Of a DNA stretch of 64,000 bases, positions 11,711 through 37,184 are shown one piece after another. Position 1 is the first letter of the stretch; each line of letters begins with the position of its first letter. The notes under the pieces are model-generated. The model was not told the origin of the DNA. It did not search any database and saw only the letters and a list, made by a program, of their open reading frames with translations. The position numbers were made by a program, and so were the translations under genes. The DNA lies in assembly GCF_910592395.1 (NCBI RefSeq), contig NC_088314.1, forward strand, positions 6,262,001 to 6,326,000, in the 5' to 3' direction. The stretch comes from Lineus longissimus. Taxonomy: Eukaryota; Nemertea; Pilidiophora; Heteronemertea; Lineidae.

Positions 11711-11839
11711 TTTACATTAACTCCAGGAATTCGTGTGTTCATATTCCTCATCTTTTACATTAACTCCAGGAATTCGTGTGTTCATATTCCTCATCTTTTA
11801 CATTAACTCCAGGAATTCGTGTGTTCATATTCCTCATCT
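11711..11839. repeat. Three-copy 43-bp tandem repeat over PUS7 stop codon
   Basis: Unit starts TTTACATTAACTCCAGGAAT, at 11711, 11754 and 11797. The copies are essentially identical. On the minus strand the first copy contains the PUS7 stop codon (11834-11836), so the terminal codons and stop were duplicated into the 3' UTR. Confidence 0.95.
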
Positions 11840-14800
11840 TTTGCTCAGAGTACACGAAGTTTGGTGAGCCTTGGATGTGTCCAACTTGAGCACTTCTCGT
11901 AAGGCCATGGTGGCATAAGTAGACGACGGAAGAGAGAATTCTAACTTGAGAGCATTCAGTTTTCCACCTGGAAAAATTGGTTTATATCAGAATTGAATGC
12001 CCAACACGGACACATCAATGTACCATAACCTGGTAACCCAATTTTAAAGCCTTTGAACAATTTAAGCAGACAATAGCACAGGTATATTTGGTGTGCAAAG
12101 AAAATCATCTATTGCCTCTACAATTGTTATGTGATATTTGGTTTCAGAGATGCCATTTAGCCACGGCATTATCTTGAGAAATAAAGAGGATATCAATAAC
12201 CCATCAGTTGTTGAACTGGGGTAGTGTCACTCAACAAATGTGTTCAATATCAAGCAAAGAAGATTCAAGAAGAAGTCACCACTCACCTTCGACAGACTTT
12301 GGTTCTGGCAACATCTGCAGATTGTCTAGATCACTCAGGATTAGAGGTATGTGAGGATCCTCATATTGGAATGACGTCCATGATACATCGGACGGCCTTA
12401 CTAAAATTCTACGATAGGTTCCAGGTAGTGAATAATCTCTGGAATGAAAAGATAGTTTGTTGAATTCTAACGTGCCCAAAGCCAGTCTTTCACTTGACCC
12501 ACAATGACTTTGACAACTCTATGCACAATTTACACTTTTTCATCATGGGCTCATTCGTCCAAAAGGTGTGTGGATGTACAAAAACTTGGGTATCTATTGC
12601 AAACTTAGAGAAATTTACCTGATTTTGTGCTTGAGATTATCAATATTCAGGTTGTCTTCTGCTAGTATTTCCTTGTACCAATCACGGATTGAGTTGTCTG
12701 GGTAGATGACACTAAACCCAGGAAGTGGAAGAACTATATCATGAATTGTGTACTCAGACAAGGTGTCCTCGGTTATAAGGACAGGCTTCAATTCATCTTT
12801 ATTTTGGTCAACTGAAAAGATTAAGATGGCAAATGGTATGATGAAGACCAACACATTCAATTTTGTGACGGGCTAGCGGGAGCCATGTGGCAAATTAACA
12901 TTACATAGACATTGTCGTTGATCACAGGTGTTTAGACCGAAAGCAAATCATTAGCGCTCACCCTCTACGTTTTTGAAGCCAGGAATTACAAGGTCACCAA
13001 CGACAGGCTTTATACCAAATTCTCGGATTCTGCGACTGACGACACAGTTCCACGCATAACTCTGGTAACTGTGGACATACATTAGTCTAGTGTTCCTTGG
13101 TATCTGGAAAATAAGATTTTTGTGAGAATGGAGCTAACAGCATTGAAATGAATTGGACCATTGGATATTTCCATGGCAGAATGAAATTGACTTAATTTGA
13201 TATGCGATTGGAAACCGAGGATGTCACATGAAAGAAAGTTGCATCTATACTGGGCAATTGTGCTATGGATCTGTTAATTTGAAGGTCAAATCTGAAGTTC
13301 AAAGACAGAAAAAATGCAGGCATTTCAAACTAACAACAAATCCCACTAGACCAGTCTTCAATTTTATCATTCAAATCATGTTTGGACTTGTAGAAGGACT
13401 CCTTTCAAAGAAATCTCCGAATTCCATGCCAAGGTCTCTGTGAGTTATTCATGGGCATCTACCTCCAACATACATAGACACTGGAAGCAGAATCATATCA
13501 AATACCACATTTACTGACTACGTCTTACCATTTGCAGAGCAGTCACAAGGTCAGTCTGACCAAATCGTCTCAAGCCCTGCAGCAGATGCATCTCTACACA
13601 GCCATTCTTCCTCAACTTTGCAATAGCCTTCTCTGGATCCTTTGTTTTATTCCAGACTTCGAGACATTCAGCAACATCAGGGTCTGAATAGAAAATAATC
13701 CAGAAATGACAAAAAAGGACTCCCCACTTGAGCTACATATGGTCATTGCAAGCCCCAGTCCTGCATTCATCTCCTTCTGAAAGAGGCAGTTCATGTGTGT
13801 TCATCCCATCAGGGCTCTGATTTTATACTTTATCAACTCTCAATATTCTCAGTAATTAAGCTTGTTACCTTTGGTCCTTGCCTTCAGAATAAGTTCTACT
13901 GCCTCTGACCATTTGCTGTGAAGGAGGCACCTGGAAAAATCAAAATCAAATACACAGCACCTTATGAAGGATGGTTCTAAAATTGGTCTTCTTATAAATT
14001 TCCTCTATACCAATGAGCAGCTGTATGAGCTGGTAGAATCGTACTCTTAAAGCAGGGAACCAATATTGTCAGAATTCTTTTGACAGAGGAGCCACCGTCA
14101 AAGAATAAGCTCCTGTTGTGATCTCAGCACACAGCTGCACGTTGCCAATGTCTAGACCTCCGCCCATGCATGTGGATGACACCACTGTTTTGCAAAATTG
14201 ATGTATGCATGTATGTCATTGTGACAGCGGGCGTGTTAGAACAGACATACATATATTATGGTGAAGCTACTATACAATAAAAAAGGCCGTACCTGCCAAC
14301 ATGATGCGTTGGAATGCTCGATGTGCCAAATCTCTGCATCCCAAAGTAATTGATGAAGCCAACATCCTTCAAGGATGTCATGGCTGTCTGAAACTGCTCA
14401 TCAGACCCAGACACCGACCTAAACACAATTTAGCAGATTATCTGTTAAGGAATAGGTATCACTGCGTATTTGCATAAAAATTCATACTGTAATGCAATAC
14501 GGTAACAATCAATTTTGGCAAATGCCACATCTAGTCTATTAGCAATTGAAATGCCCAAATTTGTCAACTTGAAACATCGTAACAAAAATTTCATGGTTTA
14601 CAGCATTAGCATATATATCAACTGAATCAAGAATGTGGAGTCTCACCTTAGAATGATTGAGAAGTGATTTCCTGACAAGTCACCAAGTTTGATTGACTGC
14701 TTGCTGAACCTGAAGAATTGGAGAAGAAACTTGGGATGAAGTGATGGTGTGAAATGGTCATATCGTCAATGGTATGCTTAATTGATCATGAATGCTGATA

Positions 14801-17619
14801 CTGATTGTGCACTAAACTAAATGTAAATGACCGAATGACCTTGAGAAGCTCTTCCTCGGACTGTTAATTGTTTTTGTGCAGTGACAACAGAATGTTTAAT
14901 TCAATCAAGAACGAGTATGTACATACTTGAAATTTCCCAATTTGATGCCATGTAGAGTGTTGTTGAGTTTGTGAAGTCGATCGGCTTCGACCCTGAAAAA
15001 AACAGAGAGAAACAGTACCAGGTAAGTGCAAAGTCTTCAATGGTTGATTCAGATTTTTCGCTTTTCAAACATTTCACAGTTTACAGTTTTGCAGGTGGAA
15101 ATTATACCAGGACACTAACCTGTAGACTGAGATCCTTTGTGTAGTCTTAGCTCTTTTATCCTTGGTACCAGCAAACGTAAAATGATTCGCTCTCATATGC
15201 ATGAACTTGGCCAGTGTATTGACTGCCTGCATCGAATCACGATTCTCTTTGTACATCACGAAGTGGCAGTAATCTGGTCGATGAGGAGGCCACCTGTCTC
15301 CTCGTCGGTTCCCTGGAATTTATAAAGGCACTATCACCTTAGGAGTTATTCATATCTATCAACGTTAGCAAAAAAGTTGAAAAAAACTCTAGGGAGAGGG
15401 GGTCGGCTTTTAAACTTTTGATTAAATGTTTGTCAATATTCATGGGTTTACAGTATAGGATTAAGGCATTTTACCTTTTTGCTTCATGCGTGTCACCGCA
15501 ATAACTTTTTTGTTGTCGACTTCATCAGTTTTGCTTTCCAACCCCATTGCCATCTGTCGTATTGCACGGTGTATCGAAGTCCTCTTCTCTTTATCATCTC
15601 CGACCTAAAACACATCAACAGTGGACAATACAGTGAAACCTCATGCAGGGGACACCTCTCCATTAAACACACCCTCTCTATTAAGGATGCTGAAGTTGAA
15701 ATCAATGGTCACTGGACATTACGGGTGTACAGTAGAACCGACTGCAGTGATATGAATTTTTACCAACGACCAACACAGGACAAGAATTTCTTTACCTTCT
15801 CTGCCACAGCTACAAATTACACCATGCTCACCTCAATAACAACTGAAGCCTTTTTGTCAGTAGATTGAGCCAAATCCTGAAGCTGTTTCTGTACTTCTTC
15901 AGAGATCACACCAGCCAAAGAATGGTCCTGTTTATGAAAAACGACTTAGTCATGTTACAATGTTGGAAAGTTTGGACTTACTGACTTGTCAGTGTTGCTA
16001 GTCAACACTACAGGTCCGTAGCAAGAGGGGTTGCATCCACCAGAGGAAAACCTTTTTTCATGCAGATTCGTTATTCATGTTGCCAACTAGAGCATCATCA
16101 AACCTAGAAGTTCCCTTTGGGCATCACAACATTATCAAGCAACCCCAACCGGCTGTTCTTATGCCACCATAAACAAAAAGTTTAAATAACAACCGTTTAA
16201 TTCTCCCCTTTAAAGCACTGAGGGAAAACATTTACCCACCTGAGGTGGTAATGATTGGTCCACGGGTTCAGACAAATCTGTAAGCCTCACAATCACACCA
16301 GCTGGATCAATCTCATTCACCAAGAAATCTGAATACCTATTTGAGAAGAGATTGGACGCAGGAAGGAGATAATAAATGGTGGGGCAGGAAAGGCAACTTT
16401 TAGACTCCCTAACCTCAAGGATCCTTGGGACCAAGCTGCCAAATATCGGATCAATATGTCATCGGGACGTAATTTGCTGGCTCCGTCAACTTGTTGCACA
16501 TAATGACATGTGAGACGTCATCAGAAGTTGGAGCTGCTGTTATAATGTTGGCACAACCTTGAAAAGGTACACGCCTTGCTATACCATCTACACGGATTGA
16601 TCAAAAGTTAACACATTGTTCAACTCCCATGAACTACCTGCCAAATCTACTGAACTCCTCTGCTACTGACATGACCACAAAGTCATAGTTTCACCAGGCA
16701 TGTTTCATGAAATCAACCTTTAATCATAAAGAGATTTTTGTACCTTTCTTTCAGAATACCATAGAATCCTTCATGCTGACTGATGTACTCTGTTATGCCA
16801 ACATCCTTTTCCAACTGATATGTAGACAGCATGTCATCCTCCTCAACCATTTCACTGGCCCCACCTGTAACCGCTTGAGGAGAGTCAACAGCCCGCTTAA
16901 CCTCTGAACTTGATTCAACACATTTTTCCGGTTCCTTGGCCTCAATCACTGGCACATTGGATGTGGAGATATAACTGGTCTCGTCCTCTGTGCCTTCTGA
17001 AGCTATAGAGATAAAGGATATACTCTGTCAATGCTATTATGCATGTAAAATGGGCCTTTTAGACAGGTGCCTCTCAAATGGCTTAACTGTGTCCGCACAC
17101 ACATGGATCAATCTGATTCCGAGCGAGGCACATGAAGCCCGGCTTTTACTCTTTGGCCTTGCATTGCACATTCTACTTTTGCGAGGAGACTTATTTAGAC
17201 TGCTGGATTGAAGCAATTTCTCATGAACTAACAAATTCAGGGGTGAATAGAATTCTGAGAGAAGTTCAGATCAAATACTCGAAGTTTTTTTTTCTTCTTC
17301 AATATTGAGAAGATTCCCTTGAAAACATGCTTTCAGGGAGGTCAAGAGCTTTGATTTAAGCAATGGGTTTCCCTCAGTTAGTTAACTTATGTAGGGGCTC
17401 TTTCACAAATTACGAACAAGAAGTGAAGCAGGGGCCAGGGATTTCAGGTTACTACCATTGTCACTACACAAATACACATTAGATGAAGTACATTTCTCCA
17501 ACAGAAATGCAAGTGAATATGAAAAATGAAAGTGATTTTTTTACATCTTTACCATCATCAGTTTTGCAATCATCACCAGATAGTTTCCTGCGTTTGGTAG
17601 GGATGTCGACTTCCTCCAT
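11834..17619 (-). CDS. PUS7: Pseudouridylate synthase 7 (TruD family), complete
   Basis: PUS7 converts uridine to pseudouridine in tRNAs, mRNAs and small RNAs, in nucleus and cytoplasm. Fifteen exons join in phase (minus strand): 17619-17553, 17002-16744, 16336-16240, 15927-15832, 15604-15475, 15312-15120, 14992-14927, 14709-14647, 14418-14293, 13930-13869, 13683-13529, 13103-12962, 12811-12619, 12438-12287 and 11967-11834. The product is 644 aa, close to the usual animal length of about 660. Residues 1-90 are a polar linker starting [13 protein letters not shown] with a basic cluster. The catalytic motif GTKDKRA carries the expected Asp near residue 268, and the TruD signature [11 protein letters not shown] lies near 345-355. 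The C-terminus is [18 protein letters not shown] and then a short tail. No frameshift or missing catalytic residue is seen. It is divergent from RBM5/10, which starts 1.8 kb away on the other strand. Confidence 0.95.
15631..15700. mobile_element. CAGTGGAACC-type MITE fragment in PUS7 intron
   Basis: Starts CAGTGAAACCTC after a TA, then GGGGACACCTCTCC and CTCTCTATTAAGGATG, as in the copies at 6115 and 37185. It lies between PUS7 exons 4 and 5. The right end is unclear. Confidence 0.55.
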
Positions 17620-19382
17620 GTTGGTAATACTGGTAAGTAAATTTTCCTCTTAGTCTTATTATGAAATGATCACATCTGGAACAAATAAAAGCATTCTATA
17701 ATTAGAGTTACCAGTATTGACAGTAATGACAGAGTGAGGCTGGATTGGATCACATAATTGATACTGTGCCAGCTAACCCTAAACTTAGTATACTATCACA
17801 GATGCTACGAACAAGGTTGACTTTACTTTCTTCACTGAATGGACCTTTTTGTAAAAGTTTGTTTGGTGCTGACCAGTCATGTGTTCCACCTCAAACAGCG
17901 GCCAGGCCGAGTGGCTTGCCTTACATGCCCTATGGGCGGCTATGACATTTATTGTCCGAGTCGAAGTTTGGGTGTTACTGTAAGGCTTTCTGACAGGTTC
18001 CTGGTGTGCGCATTTGTTTTGTTTGGGCCCTGGATCGTCTTTGCCGAAAAGATCAATCCAACTGAAGCATGACAGGGAACGAACGAAATTATGAAGAGAA
18101 GCCAGTTAGGGACCTGTCGAAATTCAGGTACTGCATTTAATTTCTTTCCCAATTGTTTGTAGCGTCGATTATGGATCTCAATATATGCTTATGCAGAATG
18201 AGAACATAATATGCATCGTTGAATCACAAAATGTTTACATGAACCGTACAAAAGGTTTAGATTCCGATGAAAATAAAAAGCACATATAAATTTTATGTGT
18301 TCATGGGCAGCGCCATTTTATTTATTTATCACATGACGTGTGACGTCAAACCATAAAATATTTCATGTACTTCTGGCGATTTGGTGAAATCCGAAAAAAA
18401 CTAAATGAGGGAGGTTTACTCAACTTCGGAACCTAGGAGCGCCACTGTCGGTGCTGAGACAAACCAGGCTGCTGACTGAAGTACAACTTTAATTAATATA
18501 TATATCAGAACTGTTTCCAGCAACATGCCGGTAAAACATACCGGTTTTTTTAGCAATCAACTTTTGCAAAAAGGGAACAATACGTGGAAAGGGGGGTACG
18601 CACGCACCCCCTGCATTCTCCCCACCATCCTGGTTTGTCTCAGCACCGACAGTGGCGCTCCTCGGTTCCGAAGTTCATACATTATGCAAATGAGTAAATC
18701 TCCGTCATTTAGTTTTTCCGGATTTCACTAAATGGCGTACTTCCGCCATTTTACATGTTTTACGAGATATGTTTTGTGAAATTTGCTGAATTATAATCAC
18801 GATTTCTTCTAAACTCCGGTGAAGAGTCCATAAATAAATAGCTTAGGGTAAAGCTAAGGTACGTAGGCAAGAATTAAAAGCATTAGATTTTTGTTCCTTT
18901 GTCACTGATCAGTGAATTCAGAGTTTTTTGTAAGAGTTATATGCCTATTATTCATCATCTTTCTCTTTTCTCTCTGCTGAGTGCTGTGCATACTCATACT
19001 GCAATGTATTGTGCAATGCATCAGTGCATTCATGTCCATCCATTCTAACTTGTCACTTCTTTCTTGAGTAGCCTTTCTCATATTCTGGCATGGGTTCAGG
19101 GTGTGGTTCCCCGATGTACTGAAAAACACATCAAAGTAACCACAGTTAAGTGTGTGGGCTAATGACAAGTCACAATGTCAATGACACTGACAATGTCGTG
19201 CATAGACGAATTCGAAGAAGAAGATCAGGGTCAGAATAAGTCGATCTCTGTCTAAGGCTTACCAGGAGTACCATATCATCATCACAATACTGCAGATCAA
19301 AGCTGAGCACCATAGCCTAAGGCTAGGCCTCGTATGGTGGGTGATTCCAGTTAATAATGAGATATCATTTTTCTCTTTTCAG
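17620..19382. other. PUS7/RBM5 divergent intergenic region
   Basis: About 1.8 kb separates the two divergent start codons and should hold both promoters and the RBM5/10 5' UTR exon(s). No obvious core promoter motif was identified. A fold-back repeat occupies 18367-18740. The acceptor TTTCTCTTTTCAG at 19370-19382 opens the first RBM5/10 coding exon. Confidence 0.5.
18367..18740. repeat. Fold-back inverted repeat in divergent promoter region
   Basis: Left arm 18367-18468 and right arm 18629-18740 are inverted copies. Shared blocks include GGTGAAATCCG-type sequence, AACTTCGGAACC and a core GAGCGCCACTGTCGGTGCTG extended by AGACAAACCAGG. The right arm has about 17 extra bases (including an ATTTGCAT octamer-like word) missing from the left arm. 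The spacer is 160 bp. It is probably a fold-back or MITE-type element; no target duplication was identified. Confidence 0.85.
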
Positions 19383-19407
19383 CCAGTTATAATCAAGCAG
19401 TAGACAA

Positions 19408-30203
<10,796 letters not shown>

Positions 30204-31110
30204 TAGACATTCCATTTAGATATTCATTTACATATATATCGGGGTCAAAATGATAGCATGAAATGGTTTTCTATAGAACGATGAGATCAAAACTCGATAA
30301 TTTCCCACTCTGTGCATAGAATCTGTACATCTGTGAAGGTCTTGTGTTCAGTGCATGATACTATAAACCCATGAAAGGCCCCATAAGACATCGTGTGCGT
30401 ATATTACTCTTCCCTGTGCAGTGTGTTACTATGGATAGTGTGGCATGAATTCATATTGAATTGATCATGGCTTGAACTCTTGTTCGTAGTCCCCAGCCTT
30501 TGTTTGATGACTAGCAATGTTCATGGAATAATGTTTTTGATGCTCATGTGAGGAGACTACACAGTTTCTAATCTGGAATGATCAGCAACTTCTGGATGAG
30601 ACTTTACATTTGTCTATTTATAAGAGGAAGTTGAAGGATAGTGAAGCAGAACTTCTATAGACTTGTAGAAATGTTGGGGCAGTTAATTTGTGACTTGGGT
30701 GCTTGGTTATGTAAGTTTGTACATTCAGGATTATTTAGATACAAAAGCTAGTGTTGTCTTTTAAAATTCTCCAACTAAAGATGTCTCTATTATGTACAAG
30801 GTGTTTTGGTTTATAAAATATGCAGTTATAAAATTAATTTCCTCAGGTTTTTTAGCAGGGAATTCTTGTCTCTCAAGAAGTATAATATTAGTATCTTTAA
30901 AAAGATGATCATGTTATCTTTGATGGTTTGTGATTAATCAATGATACTGGTTTAAGTCTTGTGATTTCTTCTTCAGTATTTTCAAGCTTCCTCCTCTTTG
31001 TTCGATATAATCACAGCTGTTAAACATCTTGTGAAGTTTGTGTATATATTGTAAGATTGTGTGCATAATAATTATGTCGCCTAGAAATATAGATTTTGTA
31101 ATAAGTACAT
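30204..31110 (+). other. RBM5/10 3' UTR (extent uncertain)
   Basis: AT-rich non-coding sequence after the stop codon. No AATAAA is seen; an AATATA variant lies at 31086-31091 and could mark the end. Confidence 0.4.
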
Positions 31111-33077
31111 TGTCTTAGTCTTTTATTTTTCATAACAGGCCCATTCCTTTAAGGGTCCATATCTCATAAAGGAAATAATTCTTCCTGAGAAATTCTCAAT
31201 AGAGCGGCCAGAGCTGGTGAATAGAAAAAGTAACAGACAGTCGGTCATTGGAGTCAACTGAAACCAAGTCACAACCATGAAGGATATCCCATGGATGCAG
31301 CCAGCGAACAGAAAAGTGTTCATCTGACAAAGGTCTATTTCAGACCTGGAGAATCTTGATTTGTTCATGCCATGTAAATCTCTTTTTTATTGGCAGTGAT
31401 GACAATCCTAACCACAGATTGACCTACAGATATTCTCATTAGCAAGGTACCCACAGACAGTCTCGCCCTGAACAGATATGCAGTTGCAACCATAGGACCA
31501 ATGAGGAGTGTACTAGTATATGTATCTCAAGAGCTGCCCACGGCAGTCACTGACTGGTCCTATGACGACTTGCAACAGATATGTTCTGGAGACCAGACAC
31601 GTATACCTAAAAACAATGTGCAAAGCAGACATGAAGTCAAATTCTCACAACCTCTTGGATTCGTGAATGTTCTCAATATATAACATGGTACCTGAAGACA
31701 GTGTGCGAAACGGACATGCAATCAATATATTACATAGATCAGCAAATGAACTTCAATATGGAACCTAAAAAAACATGAATCCAAAAAGTACGAGAAGTCA
31801 TGAGCACTGAAATCTGTGAAGATGTTCTCTGGCTTGGGACCAACAGACACCCAGTCAGTCACAACCATAGACATAGTGCAGATGGTTATAACAACCTTTG
31901 GAATTTGTACATGAAGGTGCTCTCAATGGTATGGGAAGGCTACTCAGAGACCTTGTCCTAAACAGTCATGTAGTCATAACCACATTGATCAGGGAAGACA
32001 ATTCTCAATACAGCTCATAGTGATGGAGTCCTAAAATGATTAGTAGGCTAGTTACAAACACATTGATCAGGGAAGCCAATCTCAATACAGCCACAGGTAT
32101 GGAGTCTTATCATGATTAGGAGCCAGTCACAACCACACTGATCAGGGAAGACAATTCTCAATACAGCCACAGGTATGACTGTCTTATAATGATTAGTAGG
32201 CTAGTCACAACCACACTGATCAGGGAAGACAATTCTCAATACAGCTCACAGTGGTGGAGTCCTAAAATGATGTTTGGCTTGTCACAACCACACTGATCAG
32301 GAAGGACAATTTCAATACAGCCCACAGGTATGGAGTCTTATAATGATTAGGAGGCTAGTCACAACCACATTGATCAGGGAAGACCATCTTATTGGAGCTC
32401 TCTAAATTATTTGAGGGTTAATCATGACTTCAATGATCGCTGAAGACAATCTCAATTGAGCTTACAGTGGAGCCACTATTATCAGGGAAGGCAATATCAA
32501 TAAGAGCTAGCAGGGATGGAGTACTGAAATGACTAGTTGGTTCAGCCAAGACAAGATGGTCAAAAGAAAAATCAAGACTGAATACGGTAAATAAGATATT
32601 TATTTTTTTGTCTAACTTGTACTTGGCCAATACAAGATGGTTAAATCCGCCAATCAAGATTATCTGCAATGTATCATGGTATAATACAGGTTAGACTGAA
32701 ACCTGTCAAGACATACAAAGGTGGCATCTTAATTCCAAATCACATTACACTCCAGTTGATGAAAATGCTATGCTTATGCGCGAATTGGAGATTGATGACA
32801 AAGCATTATGCTTTGTTTATATGATATCAAGGGCCGAATTTTTGTTCAACAGAGTGTAAAGTGGACCTTTCTGAGTCTGAAGGCCAATACCCACATGATA
32901 TAATCAATCCAGCAAGTGGTGGACACCCAAGGCCTTGGTTATGGGCAGTGCACTGTAAAGTAACAAAAGTTTCAGGTGTCAAGGGCTCTGTAGTTTAGCC
33001 ATAACATTAAACAACAGAGCCTTGTCTCATTTCCTGCACTTTTAAGCTTACCAATAACACAATATGAAAATAAATGC
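31111..33077. other. Intergenic, repeat-bearing
   Basis: No coding exon is recognised between the convergent RBM5/10 and ARF genes. The ~77-bp array at 31981-32390 is the main structure, and degenerate relatives of its unit continue to about 32530. Confidence 0.6.
31981..32390. repeat. Six-copy ~77-bp tandem repeat
   Basis: Units begin CACAYTGATCAGGGAAG at 31981, 32059, 32134, 32212, 32289 and 32366 (periods 75-78 bp), continue CAATTCTCAATACAG and end near ATGATTAGTAGGCTAGTCAC. Copies differ at several positions, so the array is not recent. Confidence 0.9.
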
Positions 33078-33083
33078 TTTATT
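33078..33083 (-). other. ARF4: ARF polyadenylation signal
   Basis: AATAAA on the minus strand, about 925 nt past the ARF stop codon. The 3' UTR between them shows no other feature. Confidence 0.45.
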
Positions 33084-34007
33084 GACCAAGCGTCTGGGCA
33101 AAACAAAGGAAACTGTGGGGTAATTCATGCAGGCATAATCAAGAAATTTCATAGGACGCAAATGAAGACGGTAATGGGGCATCAGCAGCCTGCCAGGCGG
33201 TGCTGTCTGTTTTTAGGAAATGATGGCTTAGTCACAATGTTCATATAAAAATATTTCACTAAGTCAAACATCTGAATGCAAATTTTGTGTCTATTTATAT
33301 GATGTCAAGATTCACCAAAACCAGCAAAACAAGTTTGTTGGTTACAATTTGACAGTTACATTGGAAAAGTAGTCTTAACTACAGGGTTAGACGGTTCAAC
33401 TGACCGATGCACAGGACATACTCAATCTATTCTGATACATACATGAAAATCTTGGTCACTCACAATCAAAATTCTACCACCATAAATTATAAATAAGATA
33501 TCAAACGGAGGCTTACGCGCATCCCAGAGTATAAGATGTGAAACTTTACAAGTACCATATTGTGCAACTTCTGACAAAGATCGTAAATTCAGGATTGAGT
33601 TTTCACAAACCTTACAATCTTATCATCTCTCCAAACGATACATAACTTCAACTATATTCGAGTACAGAAGTAGCTCAAATTTACAACAAAAATTATTCCG
33701 GGACTATTAGGTAAAATATGTACAGGATGAAATTTTTTGCCTTCTCTATTTGATAAACTAATTCTAGTTGTTTCAGAGATAAGAGAGCAAAAATGTAAGG
33801 GGTCAGACCGATTTCAACGCACAAATAAGTTTTAGCCTCAAGTTCTGGATGGTTTGGAATGGAAGACATCCCCTTAAGTCCACCCATTTAAGAGATTTCT
33901 GTCCTATAGATATGGCTAGATAAAGCCACAGCAGCACCCTGGTCATGTTGCGTCAAAATCCACTGGAATCCACGACAATCCACACTTGAAGATGTATGTC
34001 AACAAAA

Positions 34008-36145
<2,138 letters not shown>

Positions 36146-36266
36146 TCTTATTCTTATGTTTTATAGTCTCTAGGATGTATAAAGATAACAAATAACAACG
36201 TCTGAAAGTTAAGAAACGTCCGATCTGTGTTTTGTTTGGTAAAATCTGAAGATTATTGCAAGCTCT

Positions 36267-36300
36267 GCCACGTCAATTCGTCCAACGTAGGATGACGTCA
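36267..36300 (-). promoter_or_regulatory. UPRE/GASE-like and CRE motifs upstream of ARF4/5
   Basis: About 120-155 bp upstream of the ARF start codon, the minus strand has TGACGTGGC (36267-36275), which contains both the UPRE word TGACGTGG and the Golgi-stress word ACGTGGC. A full palindromic CRE, TGACGTCA, lies at 36293-36300. Vertebrate ARF4 is a known target of the Golgi-stress factor CREB3. That these motifs work here is inference from short matches. Confidence 0.35.
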
Positions 36301-36485
36301 AAAACTGGATTTCCCCCACAATTCCCATAGATTCGATGCTCTCTTGTTGAAAGTACCGCATGTGCTGACCTCTATTGTAAACATGAAGAAGCTACTTGAT
36401 TCCTCTGGATCGAGCTACTAATGGCTCGATCAAGCGAATATTAATGCTGACAACTGTAAAATACTATACTCTTCTGCCATTTCAA

Positions 36486-36551
36486 GACCTATTTTGACTT
36501 TTGTATTGACGGGACGGGTCCGTCCCGTCAATACAAAAGTCAAAATAGGTC
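36486..36551. repeat. 66-bp near-perfect palindrome
   Basis: Two 32-nt arms, perfectly complementary, flank a 2-nt centre (GT). The arm runs GACCTATTTTGACTTTTGTA then TTGACGGGACGG. It would form a long hairpin or cruciform. It sits 340 bp upstream of the ARF start codon, in the gap before the zinc-finger gene. Confidence 0.97.
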
Positions 36552-36856
36552 AAACACAACAGCGTCGTCTGACGGTGGCCAGTGGTACCAGGCTAGGCCC
36601 GTCGTGGGCGCTTTTAATAGTAAACTAAAAGATTTGAATTTGAATTGAATGTGGCCAACCGTCCATTGTTTTGTTCAGCAGGGTTTTGTGTGCTTTTTAC
36701 CGTCAGATGAATTAGGTACGATCTGTAGACTATTACAAACAATGCATGAGGGGGTATGGGTAAAAAGGCTAAATGCATTTAGTATCACAGACACAGACCG
36801 CATGACCCGAGACCTCGGCACGTACATCGGCTGAACAATAGAACATGGTCTATGGT

Positions 36857-36882
36857 GGGGGGTGGGGGGGGGGGGGGGGGGG
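36857..36882 (+). repeat. Poly-G tract
   Basis: G6, T, G19. It could form a quadruplex and its length in the assembly may be unreliable. Confidence 0.9.
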
Positions 36883-37184
36883 TGTAAACGGAAAGATAGT
36901 CCCTCGAATCATAGAGTCCTTTACAAATGCCTGTGCACATGCATGCATCATGCGTTGCTGTGTATATGATGTAACCAATCCATGACATCCATTCAAGTAA
37001 ACATATTTTGTTTCGATCATGTAGGCCTACTGGCATTATCCGCACTGACCACAATTCAAAGTTGGTTTAATTATACTGATATAGAGAATGATAGCTGCCT
37101 TTGTGTTTAATCTTACTCCCCAGCTGGCCTTGCTCGTATGCTCCCACAGAAGGGGGTATGCATGTTGGCAGGCAGATTATAGTA

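Noticed and set aside
15479-15868. 129-codon forward frame
   Set aside because: It lies over PUS7 exons 4-5 and a MITE fragment on the opposite strand; the PUS7 exons are phase-consistent and conserved.
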